The notes beneath the pieces are model-generated. The model saw nothing but the letters and a program-made list of their open reading frames with translations, was not told where the DNA came from and ran no database searches. The translations under genes were made by a program, and so were the position numbers. Below are positions 1 through 7,580 of a DNA stretch of 11,479 bases, one piece after another; the first letter of the stretch is position 1, and every line of letters starts with the position of its first letter. This DNA comes from Bacillota bacterium (GTDB lineage Bacteria > Bacillota > Clostridia > Lachnospirales > Anaerotignaceae), in NCBI GenBank assembly GCA_030526765.1, contig JAUNCB010000001.1, positions 5,866-17,344 on the forward strand, written 5' to 3'.

Positions 1-1
1 T

Positions 2-2848
2 GCAGATACAGAATTCTGGCTGGACGGCTTTTATGGCTTCACCCCTCAGGAATACAGCGTGATCCGCCGTCTGCTGCAGCTTGCCAAGCAGGTGAACATT
101 ACCCTTACTATGGATAAGGACAGCTTTTTCGGTGCTTTCCTGCCGCCCTCCGCTCCCTTTTACGAGCCCTATCTGACAAAGAAAAAACTGGCGGCACTGA
201 CGGATGAACTGGGTCTTGCACCTATCGCCCCCACAATACTGGCAGAAAACAAACGGGCAGAAAATCAGGCTCTCCGCAATCTGGAGGAGCATTATTTTTA
301 CAGCTTTTATAAAAAGGCAGCTATTGCCGAAAGCGTACACATCACTGCCTGCCCTGATCTGCAGGGAGAGATCCGCTTTGCCGCCGGAAAGATCCTGCGG
401 CTGATTCGGGAAGAAAATCTGCGCTTCCGTGATTTCGCCATTGTAACAAACGCCATGGATATTTATGAAAAGAATCTGCGGGGGATCCTTGCGGAATACC
501 ATATCCCCAGCTTTATTGATGCCCGCAGAGATACCTCCGACCATCCACTGGTGGTTCTGCTGACCTCCCTTTTCGATATCCTTGTTTACGATTTTCGCTA
601 TGAGGCAGTTTTCTCCTATCTGAAATCCGGTCTGACACATCTGGCACCTGCGGAGATCGATCTATTGGAAAACTATGTCCTTGCTTACGGGATCAAGGGC
701 TTTAAATGGAAGCAGGAATACTGGGATTACGGCATGGCACGGGAAAAGGCAGACGCCATCGAAGCCATCAATGAGCTTCGGCAGAAGGTCATGCAGCCCC
801 TTGCCCCCTTCCTTTCCCTTGCCGCCGCAAAAAAATATCCCTTCCACCAGTTCCTTTCTCTTCTGACAGAGCATCTGGAGGCCCTGCACACAGCAGAGCA
901 GATGGAAGAATGGGCAAACACCGCTGCCGCAGAAGGAAACCTGAATAAAGCCGAAGAATATCGGCAGATCTGGCAGCTTGTGATGGATGTACTGGAAAAG
1001 GCCGATGCCATTCTCGGCAAGGAAGAACTGACTATCCGTGAGATGACAAGCATTCTGGCAGCAGGTCTGGAAAAATGCACCATGGGTGTCATTCCGCCTA
1101 CAGCGGACAGCGTTCTGATCGGCGATCTGGAGCGCAGCCGTCTGCCTGAGCTGAAATATCTTTTCGTTCTTGGAGTAAATGAAGGGGTGCTTCCCGCCCC
1201 TGCCACCGCACAGGGTATTTTCACGGAAACAGAACGGGAACACATTTCCGCCTGCGGTACAGAGCTTGCCGGCGGCGGAAAACGGAAGCTCTTTGAGGAA
1301 AATTATCTGATCTATCGGGGACTGACAAAGCCCTCCCGCGGGCTATGGCTCACTTATGCCGCCGCTGACAGTGAAGGCAAGGAGCTTTCTCCCTCCTCCC
1401 TGACCGAGAATCTGCAAAAGCTGGATGAAGCCCTTTCCATCCAGCCTATGCCCCCTTTCGTACTGGAGGAAACCGCCCCCGAAGCCGCCTTTCATCTTTT
1501 GGGCGGAGAAATGCGAAAGCATTCCGAAAAAACGCCGATCTCCCCTCTCTGGATGGATATTTACAGCTTTTTCGAGGAAAACGATGCATGGAGCCATCGC
1601 CTGAAGCTGTTAAAAAGCGGCATTGGCAAAACAGGAAAACCGGAACGGCTTTCCCCCAGAACCGCAAAAGCCTTATATGGGAAAAACATCCTTTCCAGCG
1701 TATCCAGGCTGGAACGCTTTGCAGGCTGCCCCTTCTCTTTCTTTGCCGAATACGGACTGAAGGCAGAGGAACGCCGCCTCTATCAGCTCCATTCCCCCGA
1801 TCTGGGTTCTCTCTTTCATGAGGTGCTGGAGCTGTTCTCCAATCGACTGGAGGAGGATAATATTCCATGGAGCAGTCTGACAAAGGAGCAATCCGAAGCC
1901 CTTGTTCACCGCTGTGTGGATGAAGCTGCCCCTCGTCTGGGTGATCGCATCCTGCTGGAATCCGCAGCGAATCAATACCTCATCCGCCGACTGAAGCGTA
2001 TTTCCGCCAAGGCCGTCTGGGCACTGATCCGCCACATTCAGATGGGTGATTTTATCCCCTCCGGCTATGAGGTAGGCTTTGGCATCCACGAAAAACTGCC
2101 CCCCATCGTCATCGAGCTGAAGGATGGCGGAAGCCTGATCCTGAACGGCAAGATAGACCGTGTGGATCTTCTGGATGCAGAAGGCACCCATTATGTAAAG
2201 ATCATCGACTATAAATCCGGCAGCAAGGTATTCAGCTTTCAGGATATTTACTATGGGCTGCAATTACAGCTGCTGATCTATCTGGATGCTTATCTGAAAC
2301 ATCACCAAAAAACTGGAACGGAGTGGAAGCCCGGCGGGGTGTTCTATTTCCGCATCAAAGAGCCCGCTCTTGCTCTGTATCAGGAGCATTCTGCAGAAGA
2401 GATCGAACAGATGCTGTATGAAAAAATGAAAATGTCCGGTCTGCTGCTGGAAAATGATCGTATCATCGAAGGGCTCGACCATACATTAAAGGCAGAAAAT
2501 GCAACGGATTTCAGCGGCACCTCCGCCATTGTTCCCATCGGGTTTACGAAAACCGGCGGCCTTTCCTCCACCTCCAATCTGGCAAGTGAGGAGCAATATG
2601 CAGCCATACTGGATTTCGTGACCCGGCGCACAAAGGAACTGGGCGAAGCCATGAAGGCAGGCATCATCACCCCTGCCCCTTTTCTGGACGGAGAGCGCAA
2701 CCCCTGCAGCTATTGCAAATATCGTTCTATCTGCCGCCATGATTATGAGGAACGTCCGAAATGGCGCAAGCTCTTAAGCATAGATAAAAATACCTTCTGG
2801 CAGGAAATTATGCCAAAGGAACCATCTGAAGCAGAAAAAAACCGTTGA
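2..2848 (+). CDS. addB: ATP-dependent helicase/nuclease subunit AddB (5' end outside window)
   Basis: AddB is the non-helicase partner of AddA in the complex that resects double-strand ends for RecA loading. The reading frame is open from base 2, and the opening residues (WLDGFYGFTPQEYSVI) are typical internal AddB sequence, so the GTG at 59 is not the real start. 948 residues are present; the family is usually about 1,150, so roughly the first 200 (with the N-terminal nucleotide-binding motif) lie off the window. The C-terminal RecB-family nuclease is intact: GKIDRVD near 2147-2167, IDYKSG near 2204-2221, then a downstream QxxxY-type helix (QLLIYL). The iron-sulphur cysteines are also present: one in FAGCPF (1727-1729), then CX2CX5C at 2705-2734. 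The stop codon lies in the terminator stem. Unusually, addA does not follow it. Identification is firm. Confidence 0.96.
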   Translation, partial: ADTEFWLDGFYGFTPQEYSVIRRLLQLAKQVNITLTMDKDSFFGAFLPPSAPFYEPYLTKKKLAALTDELGLAPIAPTILAENKRAENQALRNLEEHYFYSFYKKAAIAESVHITACPDLQGEIRFAAGKILRLIREENLRFRDFAIVTNAMDIYEKNLRGILAEYHIPSFIDARRDTSDHPLVVLLTSLFDILVYDFRYEAVFSYLKSGLTHLAPAEIDLLENYVLAYGIKGFKWKQEYWDYGMAREKADAIEAINELRQKVMQPLAPFLSLAAAKKYPFHQFLSLLTEHLEALHTAEQMEEWANTAAAEGNLNKAEEYRQIWQLVMDVLEKADAILGKEELTIREMTSILAAGLEKCTMGVIPPTADSVLIGDLERSRLPELKYLFVLGVNEGVLPAPATAQGIFTETEREHISACGTELAGGGKRKLFEENYLIYRGLTKPSRGLWLTYAAADSEGKELSPSSLTENLQKLDEALSIQPMPPFVLEETAPEAAFHLLGGEMRKHSEKTPISPLWMDIYSFFEENDAWSHRLKLLKSGIGKTGKPERLSPRTAKALYGKNILSSVSRLERFAGCPFSFFAEYGLKAEERRLYQLHSPDLGSLFHEVLELFSNRLEEDNIPWSSLTKEQSEALVHRCVDEAAPRLGDRILLESAANQYLIRRLKRISAKAVWALIRHIQMGDFIPSGYEVGFGIHEKLPPIVIELKDGGSLILNGKIDRVDLLDAEGTHYVKIIDYKSGSKVFSFQDIYYGLQLQLLIYLDAYLKHHQKTGTEWKPGGVFYFRIKEPALALYQEHSAEEIEQMLYEKMKMSGLLLENDRIIEGLDHTLKAENATDFSGTSAIVPIGFTKTGGLSSTSNLASEEQYAAILDFVTRRTKELGEAMKAGIITPAPFLDGERNPCSYCKYRSICRHDYEERPKWRKLLSIDKNTFWQEIMPKEPSEAEKNR

Positions 2849-2873
2849 GAGGCTTCCTCTCAACGGTTTTTCA
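2835..2873. terminator. Bidirectional intrinsic terminator between addB and orf87
   Basis: A perfect 13-bp stem (2840-2852 with 2856-2868) closes a 3-nt loop. It has a T run on the plus side (2867-2871) and seven A residues on the other side (2835-2841), which form a U tract for minus-strand transcripts. It can therefore end both addB and the convergent ruvAB-orf87 transcript. The addB stop codon (2846-2848) lies inside the left arm. Confidence 0.93.
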
Positions 2874-2896
2874 TATGTTTCTGATAACAGATTTCC

Positions 2897-3160
2897 TCAG
2901 AAGGTTGTCCAATACTGCTTCACACTGCCCTCTGCGATGGCATCCAGATAGGAATCCACAATTTCAAAAATTTCATCCTCATCCTTGATTTTCAGGGAAA
3001 TGCCACCTTTATCCACAACAATATCCTTCTTTTTTCCCTTATTTTTTTCGATCCATTCTCTGAATTCCTTCTCCCAGCGAACCACCAGTTTTTCGCCTTC
3101 TTCATAGCAAAGGAATTCATCTTTTACATTTTCGATCACTTCGTTTATCTTTAATTTCAT
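2897..3160 (-). CDS. Small charged protein of unknown function, third gene of the ruvAB operon (orf87)
   Basis: An 87-residue soluble protein that I do not recognise. About a third of the residues are Lys or Glu. There is no signal peptide, membrane segment or metal-binding cysteine pattern. The pattern suggests a mixed alpha/beta fold: a charged helix around residues 25-42 (ending in a Lys-rich stretch), a probable beta hairpin around 46-58, and an acidic helix at 60-76. The start is well supported by AAGGAG seven nucleotides before the ATG. It begins 12 bp after the ruvB stop with no terminator or promoter between, so it should be co-transcribed with ruvAB. Its codons are more AT-rich than those of ruvB, as is common for small lineage-specific genes. 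The gene is real with good confidence; the function is unknown. Confidence 0.8.
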   Translation of the reverse strand: MKLKINEVIENVKDEFLCYEEGEKLVVRWEKEFREWIEKNKGKKKDIVVDKGGISLKIKDEDEIFEIVDSYLDAIAEGSVKQYWTTF

Positions 3161-3172
3161 TTGCTTCTCCTT

Positions 3173-4177
3173 TCAGGCCTCAGGCTGCTCCATCCCGAAA
3201 TGGGCATAGCCCAGCTTTGTTACCACTCTGCCCCTGGGGGTACGCTGGATATAACCCAGCTGCAGCAGATACGGCTCATAAACATCCTCTATGGTATTGG
3301 CGTCTTCATTGATGGATGCTGCCAGTGTATCCAGTCCGACAGGGCGGCCGCCAAATTTTTCGATCATGGTCAGAAGCATCTTTCTGTCCACCTGATCCAG
3401 ACCGACCTTATCGATCTCCAGAAGATCCAGCGCAAACCTTGCCACCTCGCCCGTAATAACGCCATCATAGCGCACCTGTGCAAAATCACGGACACGCTTC
3501 AGCATACGGTTCGCCAGACGGGGTGTCCCTCTGGAACGGCGGGCGATCTCTTCCGCCCCGCTTTCTTCTATTTCCACCTGCAAAACCTCTGCAGAGCGGC
3601 GAAGAATCACCTTCAGATGCTCCACCGTATAAGGCTCCAGACGCTGCACCACACCAAATCTATCTCTGAGCGGCGCTGTCAGCAGCCCAATTCTTGTGGT
3701 TGCCCCCACCAGTGTAAATCTGGGTAAGTCCAGACGCACAGAACGGGCACCGGGACCCTTGCCGATCATGATATCAATGACAAAATCCTCCATGGCAGGA
3801 TACAATATTTCTTCGATCATACGGTTCAGCCTGTGTATCTCGTCAATGAAAAGGATATCCCCTTCATTCAGACTGTTCAGTACCGCCGCCATATCCCCTG
3901 CCCGTTCAATGGCAGGGCCGGAGGTGGTCTTAATGCTGACCCCCATTTCATTGGCAATGATATTGGATAGGGTTGTTTTCCCAAGTCCGGGAGGGCCATA
4001 GAGCAGAACATGATCCAATGCTTCCTTCCGCTGCTTTGCCGCCTCAATAAAGACCCGCATATTCTCTTTCACACTATCCTGCCCGATATATGTATCCAGG
4101 GTGGCAGGACGCAGCTTCGGCTCCAGTTCACGGTCTTCCTCCCGCAGCCCTGTTGTCAAAATCCGTCTGTTTTCCAA
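3173..4177 (-). CDS. ruvB: Holliday junction branch migration ATPase RuvB
   Basis: RuvB is the hexameric AAA+ motor that, with RuvA, drives branch migration of Holliday junctions. The 334-residue product has the usual family length. Visible motifs are Walker A GPPGLGKT (61-68), Walker B DEIH (112-115), sensor-1 region GATTR (158-162), and the RDRFG segment (171-175) carrying the arginine finger. The C-terminal winged-helix domain ends in a conserved-looking [17 protein letters not shown]. The start codon is TTG (4177-4175): an in-frame TAG sits immediately before it and AGGTG lies six nucleotides upstream, and starting at the first downstream ATG would delete the conserved N-terminus. It lies 31 bp after ruvA and 12 bp before orf87, in the same operon. 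Confidence 0.98.
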   Translation of the reverse strand: MENRRILTTGLREEDRELEPKLRPATLDTYIGQDSVKENMRVFIEAAKQRKEALDHVLLYGPPGLGKTTLSNIIANEMGVSIKTTSGPAIERAGDMAAVLNSLNEGDILFIDEIHRLNRMIEEILYPAMEDFVIDIMIGKGPGARSVRLDLPRFTLVGATTRIGLLTAPLRDRFGVVQRLEPYTVEHLKVILRRSAEVLQVEIEESGAEEIARRSRGTPRLANRMLKRVRDFAQVRYDGVITGEVARFALDLLEIDKVGLDQVDRKMLLTMIEKFGGRPVGLDTLAASINEDANTIEDVYEPYLLQLGYIQRTPRGRVVTKLGYAHFGMEQPEA

Positions 4178-4208
4178 CTAAAACACCTGCTTTTTTATCT
4201 CAACTTTT

Positions 4209-4820
4209 TTAGAACGTGATCATTTTTTTCAGCGCAGCCTTCAGAATATCCTCCGTAGACATCCCTTCTGCTGCAACGGCATTGACCGCCTTTGCCGCTT
4301 CGCTGCGGCTGTAGCCCAGTGCCGTCATGGCATCAATGGCTTCAAATTTCGCATCCCCGTCAATGGAAACCTCTGCAATGCCTGCGCCATCGTCTCCGCC
4401 CATGGCAAGGGCTTCCTCTGTTCTGAATTTATCCTTTAATTCCAGAATGACCCGCTGGGCTGTTTTTCTGCCCACACCGGGTGCCTTGGACAATGTTTTT
4501 ACATCCTCGGACAAAATCGCCATAACGATCTCCGACGGCTTCATGACCGATAAGAAGCCCAGCGCCCCCTTCGGCCCGACCCCGCTGACCAGCAGCAGCT
4601 TATGAAACATTTCCTGTTCCTCCACAGAGGCAAAGCCATAGAGGCTCATGCCATCCTCCTTCACACTGAAATAGGTGTATACCTTCGCCTCTGCCCCTGT
4701 CTGCGGCAGCTTTGCCAGCGTTGCAGGGGAAACAAAAATGCGGTAACCGATGCCGCCCGTTTCCATGATGATATAGCTTTCCGCACGCCGCTCCAGCGTG
4801 CCTTTGATATATGAGATCAT
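4209..4820 (-). CDS. ruvA: Holliday junction-binding protein RuvA
   Basis: RuvA is the tetrameric protein that clamps the four-way junction and loads RuvB. The product has 203 residues, normal for the family. Domain I is an OB fold (1-62, opening MISYIKGTLE). Domain II has two helix-hairpin-helix motifs, around VSGVGPKGAL (78-87) and SKAPGVGRKTAQRVILEL (111-128). An acidic, Gly-rich linker (135-155) leads to the small RuvB-binding domain III (155-203), whose GYSRSEAAKAV pattern is typical. The ATG at 4820 is preferred over an in-frame ATG 42 bp upstream because it gives the canonical N-terminus and has GGAG eight nucleotides before it. It is the first gene of the operon. ruvC is not adjacent. 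Confidence 0.97.
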   Translation of the reverse strand: MISYIKGTLERRAESYIIMETGGIGYRIFVSPATLAKLPQTGAEAKVYTYFSVKEDGMSLYGFASVEEQEMFHKLLLVSGVGPKGALGFLSVMKPSEIVMAILSEDVKTLSKAPGVGRKTAQRVILELKDKFRTEEALAMGGDDGAGIAEVSIDGDAKFEAIDAMTALGYSRSEAAKAVNAVAAEGMSTEDILKAALKKMITF

Positions 4821-4861
4821 AAGAATTCTCCATTTCAAATCATTTCTGTTATGCTGAATCA

Positions 4862-4890
4862 ATTATACCCAACCACAACCCAAAGGGCAA
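4862..4890 (-). promoter_or_regulatory. Sigma-A-type promoter of ruvA-ruvB-orf87
   Basis: On the minus strand there is a perfect -10 TATAAT (4867-4862) and a -35 TTGCCC (4890-4885; 4 of 6 consensus) with the optimal 17-bp spacer. Transcription should start near 4855, giving a leader of about 35 nt before the ruvA ATG. Confidence 0.8.
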
Positions 4891-4897
4891 GAGAACA

Positions 4898-4911
4898 CGA
4901 ACATATTTTTG
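4898..4911 (-). promoter_or_regulatory. Candidate LexA (SOS) box upstream of ruvA
   Basis: The plus strand reads CGAACATATTTTTG. The Gram-positive LexA site has the form CGAAC-N4-GTTCG. The left half-site is exact, the spacer is the favoured AT-rich ATAT, and the right half is degenerate (TTTTG). The site lies seven bases upstream of the -35 of the ruvA promoter. ruvAB is a classic SOS operon in many bacteria, which raises the prior. The weak half-site leaves real doubt. Confidence 0.45.
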
Positions 4912-4922
4912 CATTTCAAATC

Positions 4923-4945
4923 AAAAAAGAGCCTTTCGGCTCTTT
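4923..4945 (-). terminator. Intrinsic terminator of the CarD-family gene
   Basis: An 8-bp perfect stem (4926-4933 with 4938-4945) with a 4-nt loop is followed, in minus-strand sense, by six U residues (4928-4923). The stem starts inside the carD stop codon. It separates this gene from the ruvA promoter. Confidence 0.92.
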
Positions 4946-5456
4946 ATTGCGCCAACGCTTCCATCTTTTCCAGAATATACCCTTCCACTTCCTCACAGGG
5001 CATCTCCAGCGCCAGAGAAAACTCCCGATGCAGCAGCTCCTTTGCCTGCTTTGCAAAATCCTGCTCTGTCTTCGCCAGCTTTTTCCCACTTTCCATCATC
5101 CGTTTTTCCTTCTGGTACACTGTTTTGACCAGCTTTACCAGTTCTTCACACCGATGGCTGTCCAGACAGCCTTTATACTGCTCGCTGAGGGCGCGGATAT
5201 CCTTTCCCTCCACATCCGCTTCAGGGATCTGCGGGATCTGTTCGATCAGCGCCTCCGCCTGCACCTTCGTCAGGATCGGACGCATAAAAACCTTTGTATC
5301 CAGCGGCGCATAAATGCTGCCGGAGCCAAACACCGGCACCAGTCTGTAATAATCCTTGCCACTGCGAGCCATGGGCGTACCAACAGGCACACCGATCTCC
5401 TCTATGCGACAGATCCCATTATTTCCGTAAATCACATATTCACCCTTTTGATACAT
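4944..5456 (-). CDS. CarD/CdnL-family transcriptional regulator
   Basis: The 170-residue product begins with a CarD/TRCF RNA-polymerase-interaction domain: YQKGEYVIYGNNGICRIEEI at 2-21, then the beta-rich segment ending near YAPLDTK. This Tudor-like fold binds the RNA polymerase beta subunit. The remaining ~100 residues are helical and Lys/Glu-rich, as in the DNA-binding C-terminal part of CarD proteins, which stabilise open promoter complexes. The start at 5456 is chosen because the CarD domain begins there and GGGAGGGG lies about seven bases upstream; an in-frame ATG 69 bp upstream would add an unconserved tail. It is followed by its own terminator and may also receive read-through from the broken deaminase gene. 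Family assignment is firm; the target promoters are unknown. Confidence 0.9.
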   Translation of the reverse strand: MYQKGEYVIYGNNGICRIEEIGVPVGTPMARSGKDYYRLVPVFGSGSIYAPLDTKVFMRPILTKVQAEALIEQIPQIPEADVEGKDIRALSEQYKGCLDSHRCEELVKLVKTVYQKEKRMMESGKKLAKTEQDFAKQAKELLHREFSLALEMPCEEVEGYILEKMEALAQ

Positions 5457-5565
5457 AGATACCCCTCCCATTTCCCGGTAGTATTCCCATTTTCCCCAAA
5501 AAAGAAACAGCCTGCAGGGAAACAACCGGACTTACGTTTTCCAACTACACGCTGTTTATACTTTT

Positions 5566-5595
5566 ATCCTAACATAAATCCTTAAGAAATTGCAA
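5566..5595 (-). promoter_or_regulatory. Weak candidate promoter for the CarD-family gene
   Basis: On the minus strand TTGCAA (5595-5590) and TAGGAT (5571-5566) are separated by 18 bp, each four of six consensus bases. A TATAAA at 5560-5555 is an alternative -10 but lacks a good -35. The leader would be about 100 nt. Confidence 0.3.
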
Positions 5596-5616
5596 ATGGG
5601 CATTTTCTCCGAAAAC

Positions 5617-6044
5617 TCATTCCATCACAACCAGCTCAATCTCTGCTTCCTCCAAAATTGCTTTGGAAAGCGCATCGGGATATTCTCCTTTGAATACGAT
5701 CCGCTTGATGCCTGCATTCACCAGCATTTTTGCGCAGATAACACAGGGCTGCAGCGTAATATAAATGGTCGCACCCTCTGTGCTGACACCGATTTTCGCT
5801 CTGCGTGCAAAGCACGGCACAGCTCATGTCGCTGACCGGAAGGAATATTCAGCCTCGCTCTCTCGCAGCCGCCGATTTCAGTACAATGCTTCAGACCTGC
5901 AGGCGCACCGTTATATCCAGTCGTAATAATGCGATGATCCTTTACAATGACTGCCCCCACCTGTCGGCGCAGACAGGTAGATCTTGTCTTTACGATCTCC
6001 GCAATTTCCATGAAATATTCATCCCAGCTTACTCTTTCCGCCAT
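5617..6044 (-). pseudogene. comEB: ComEB-type dCMP deaminase, disrupted by deletion plus frameshift
   Basis: Intact enzymes of this family deaminate dCMP to dUMP for thymidylate synthesis. The first frame starts at ATG 6044 (GGGGGAGGA upstream) and reads [31 protein letters not shown], then [16 protein letters not shown], including the zinc-ligand His and catalytic Glu. Right after HAE (around 5799) the homology moves to the -1 frame, continuing [13 protein letters not shown] and [21 protein letters not shown] (second zinc motif PCxxC), to the stop at 5617. Family members read HAEQNAIIQA at the junction, so about seven residues are missing as well as one base: an apparent 22-bp deletion. Without repair the first frame runs out of frame to a stop at 5718. 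Loss of the core-helix segment argues for true inactivation rather than a simple base-call error. It has a plausible promoter and no clear terminator before carD. Confidence 0.88.
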
Positions 6045-6104
6045 TTCGATTCCTCCCCCATATGTCCAGATATCAAGTATCGTTTGTTTTTCTTCGTCCA
6101 TTTC

Positions 6105-6133
6105 AAAATAACATAAAACAATACCTCTGACAA
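6105..6133 (-). promoter_or_regulatory. Promoter of the disrupted dCMP deaminase gene
   Basis: On the minus strand TTGTCA (6133-6128; five of six) and TATTTT (6110-6105; four of six) have an optimal 17-bp spacer. They lie about 60 bp upstream of the ATG at 6044, just downstream of the CoA-transferase terminator. Confidence 0.6.
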
Positions 6134-6143
6134 TACAATCCAT

Positions 6144-6169
6144 AAAAAAGCCCCTCAGAATGAGGGGCT
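6144..6169 (-). terminator. Intrinsic terminator of the CoA-transferase gene
   Basis: A 9-bp perfect GC-rich stem (6149-6157 with 6161-6169) with a 3-nt loop is followed in minus sense by a run of six U residues. It begins 16 bp after the CoA-transferase stop codon. Confidence 0.95.
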
Positions 6170-6184
6170 GAAAGACACTGTCGA

Positions 6185-7495
6185 TTATACGATCAGGTTC
6201 ATTTTCTTTGCTTCAAATGTCAGTTCTTCTCTGAATTCAGGTGCAGCCAGAGAGATAATCAGTTTTGCTCTGTCGCTTGCATTTTTACCTTTCAGACGAA
6301 CGATGTTGTTTTCTGTTACCAGGAAGTCTACTTCGTTTTTGGATGTTGTTACGATGGAGCCGGGTGTCAGAATGGGTTTGATCTTGGAGATCTGGCCGTT
6401 TTTCGCTGTGGATGTCATAGCGATGAAGCCTTTACCGCCTCTGGACAGGTTTGCACCGCGAACGAAGTCAACCTGACCGCCGGAACCGCTGTAGTGTGTT
6501 GTGCCCAGAGATTCTGCGCAAACCTGACCAAACAGGTCGATTTCCACACATGCGTTTACGGAGATGAAGTTATCATGCTGACCGATTACATAAGGGTTAT
6601 TTGTATAATCAACGGGGTGCAGCTCGAAAGCAGGGTTATCATCCATGAAATCATACATTTTCTTGGAGCCCATAGCCAGAGTTGCGATTGTTTTACCAAC
6701 ATGGATGGGTTTGTTCATGTTTGTTACAGCACCACATTCGATCAGGTCTACCATGGAGTCTGTGAACATTTCTGTATGGATACCCAGATCCTTTTTATCC
6801 TGCAGCAGAACACCTACCGCATTGGGAACACCGCCGATACCCAGCTGCAGTGTTGCACCGTTGGGTACTTCCGCAGCGATCATGCCGCCGATTTTTTTGT
6901 CGATTTCTGTCAGTTCTGTTGCGGGCAGAGTGATCAGATCTTCGGAGATTTCGCACAGAGCAGTTACTTCGGAGATGTGAATCAGGTTGTTACCCATTAC
7001 TCTGGGCATTTTATCGTTTACTTCCAGCAGGATGATGTCTGCTTTGCCTTTCATTGCGGGAACTTCTGCTGCTGCTGTACCTGCAGAGAAATAGCCGTGC
7101 TTGTCCATAGGGGAAACCTGGCAGTAGAATACGTTCAGAACGGGCATGCAGTTTCTCCAGTAACCGGGAACTGTGCTGTAGTTGTTGGGAACGTATGTGT
7201 ACAGACCCTGCTGTACGCCTTTTCTGCCTGCACCGCCTGTGAACCAGGAAATATAGTCATATTTGCCTTTCAGTTCGGGATCCATGAATGCACTGCCTTT
7301 TTTGGAAGACAGAATTGCATGATGCTGAACACCTGTCAGTTCGCCTCTTCTTGCTCTTTCACCAACTGCATTACAGATCACTGCGGGTTCTTCCAGACCT
7401 GTGGGGCAAGCACAGATATCGCCGGATTTTACATGCATTGCAACGCCTTCAGGAGTTGTCAGTTTTGCCTGATACATTTCCTGCCATTTATTCAT
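6185..7495 (-). CDS. Acyl-CoA:acetate CoA-transferase (butyryl-CoA / 4-hydroxybutyrate type)
   Basis: The 436-residue protein belongs to the acetyl-CoA hydrolase/transferase family that includes 4-hydroxybutyrate CoA-transferase (AbfT) and butyryl-CoA:acetate CoA-transferase. It moves CoA between an acyl-CoA and acetate through a glutamyl-CoA thioester. Key features are the N-terminal domain with [15 protein letters not shown] (23-37), the Gly-rich loop [12 protein letters not shown] (216-227), the catalytic Glu242 in HTEMFTD, and the C-terminal CoA-site signature [13 protein letters not shown] (336-348). Length and catalytic Glu position match AbfT closely. MFTDSMVDL after the Glu, rather than the MISDGVVDL of AbfT, favours the butyryl-CoA enzyme, but substrate cannot be settled by eye. 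Start 7495 is chosen for AAAGGTGAG upstream; an in-frame ATG 54 bp earlier would add only a Lys/Arg-rich tail. It is a single-gene unit with its own promoter and terminator. It probably catalyses the last step of acid formation in fermentation. Confidence 0.93.
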   Translation of the reverse strand: MNKWQEMYQAKLTTPEGVAMHVKSGDICACPTGLEEPAVICNAVGERARRGELTGVQHHAILSSKKGSAFMDPELKGKYDYISWFTGGAGRKGVQQGLYTYVPNNYSTVPGYWRNCMPVLNVFYCQVSPMDKHGYFSAGTAAAEVPAMKGKADIILLEVNDKMPRVMGNNLIHISEVTALCEISEDLITLPATELTEIDKKIGGMIAAEVPNGATLQLGIGGVPNAVGVLLQDKKDLGIHTEMFTDSMVDLIECGAVTNMNKPIHVGKTIATLAMGSKKMYDFMDDNPAFELHPVDYTNNPYVIGQHDNFISVNACVEIDLFGQVCAESLGTTHYSGSGGQVDFVRGANLSRGGKGFIAMTSTAKNGQISKIKPILTPGSIVTTSKNEVDFLVTENNIVRLKGKNASDRAKLIISLAAPEFREELTFEAKKMNLIV

Positions 7496-7542
7496 GTCGT
7501 ATCTCACCTTTCTTTTTATCCTTTTATCCTTATCGTTCTCTC

Positions 7543-7569
7543 TGCGCATTTATGAATACAAAATACGCA
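7543..7569 (-). other. Stem-loop at the predicted 5' end of the CoA-transferase mRNA
   Basis: TGCGCATTT (7543-7551) and AAATACGCA (7561-7569) are inverted copies with one difference, which becomes a G.U pair in the minus-strand RNA. This gives a 9-bp stem with a 9-nt loop, starting within a few bases of the predicted transcription start. It may protect the 5' end of an abundant mRNA or act as a dyad operator. Confidence 0.55.
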
Positions 7570-7580
7570 TGGTTGGTATT

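Larger units (their letters stand above)
4831..4923. repeat. 12-bp direct repeat flanking the ruvA promoter
   Basis: CATTTCAAATCA occurs at 4831-4842 and again at 4912-4923, 81 bp apart. One copy lies just upstream of the ruvA ribosome binding site. The other lies beyond the candidate LexA box, running into the A tract of the carD terminator. Each copy contains ATTTCAAAT, a near-palindrome. It could be an operator pair, a duplication remnant or chance. Confidence 0.6.

Noticed and set aside
662..1245. Two minus-strand open frames of 170-190 codons inside addB
   Set aside because: They overlap well-conserved AddB coding sequence and show no family features of their own.
4851..5585. 244-codon plus-strand open frame opposite the CarD-family gene
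   Set aside because: Leu/Phe/Gln-rich antisense shadow; the CarD domain, ribosome binding site and terminator all support the minus strand.
5790..5805. Programmed -1 frameshift at the CGAAAAT run in the deaminase gene
   Set aside because: A slip could rejoin the frames, but the residues after HAE would still be missing, and no typical heptamer plus pseudoknot is visible; a deletion explains both defects.
6494..7555. Long plus-strand open frame (353 codons) opposite the CoA-transferase
   Set aside because: It is Cys/Phe/His-rich with no domain signature and lies antisense to a strongly conserved enzyme, so it is a codon-use shadow.
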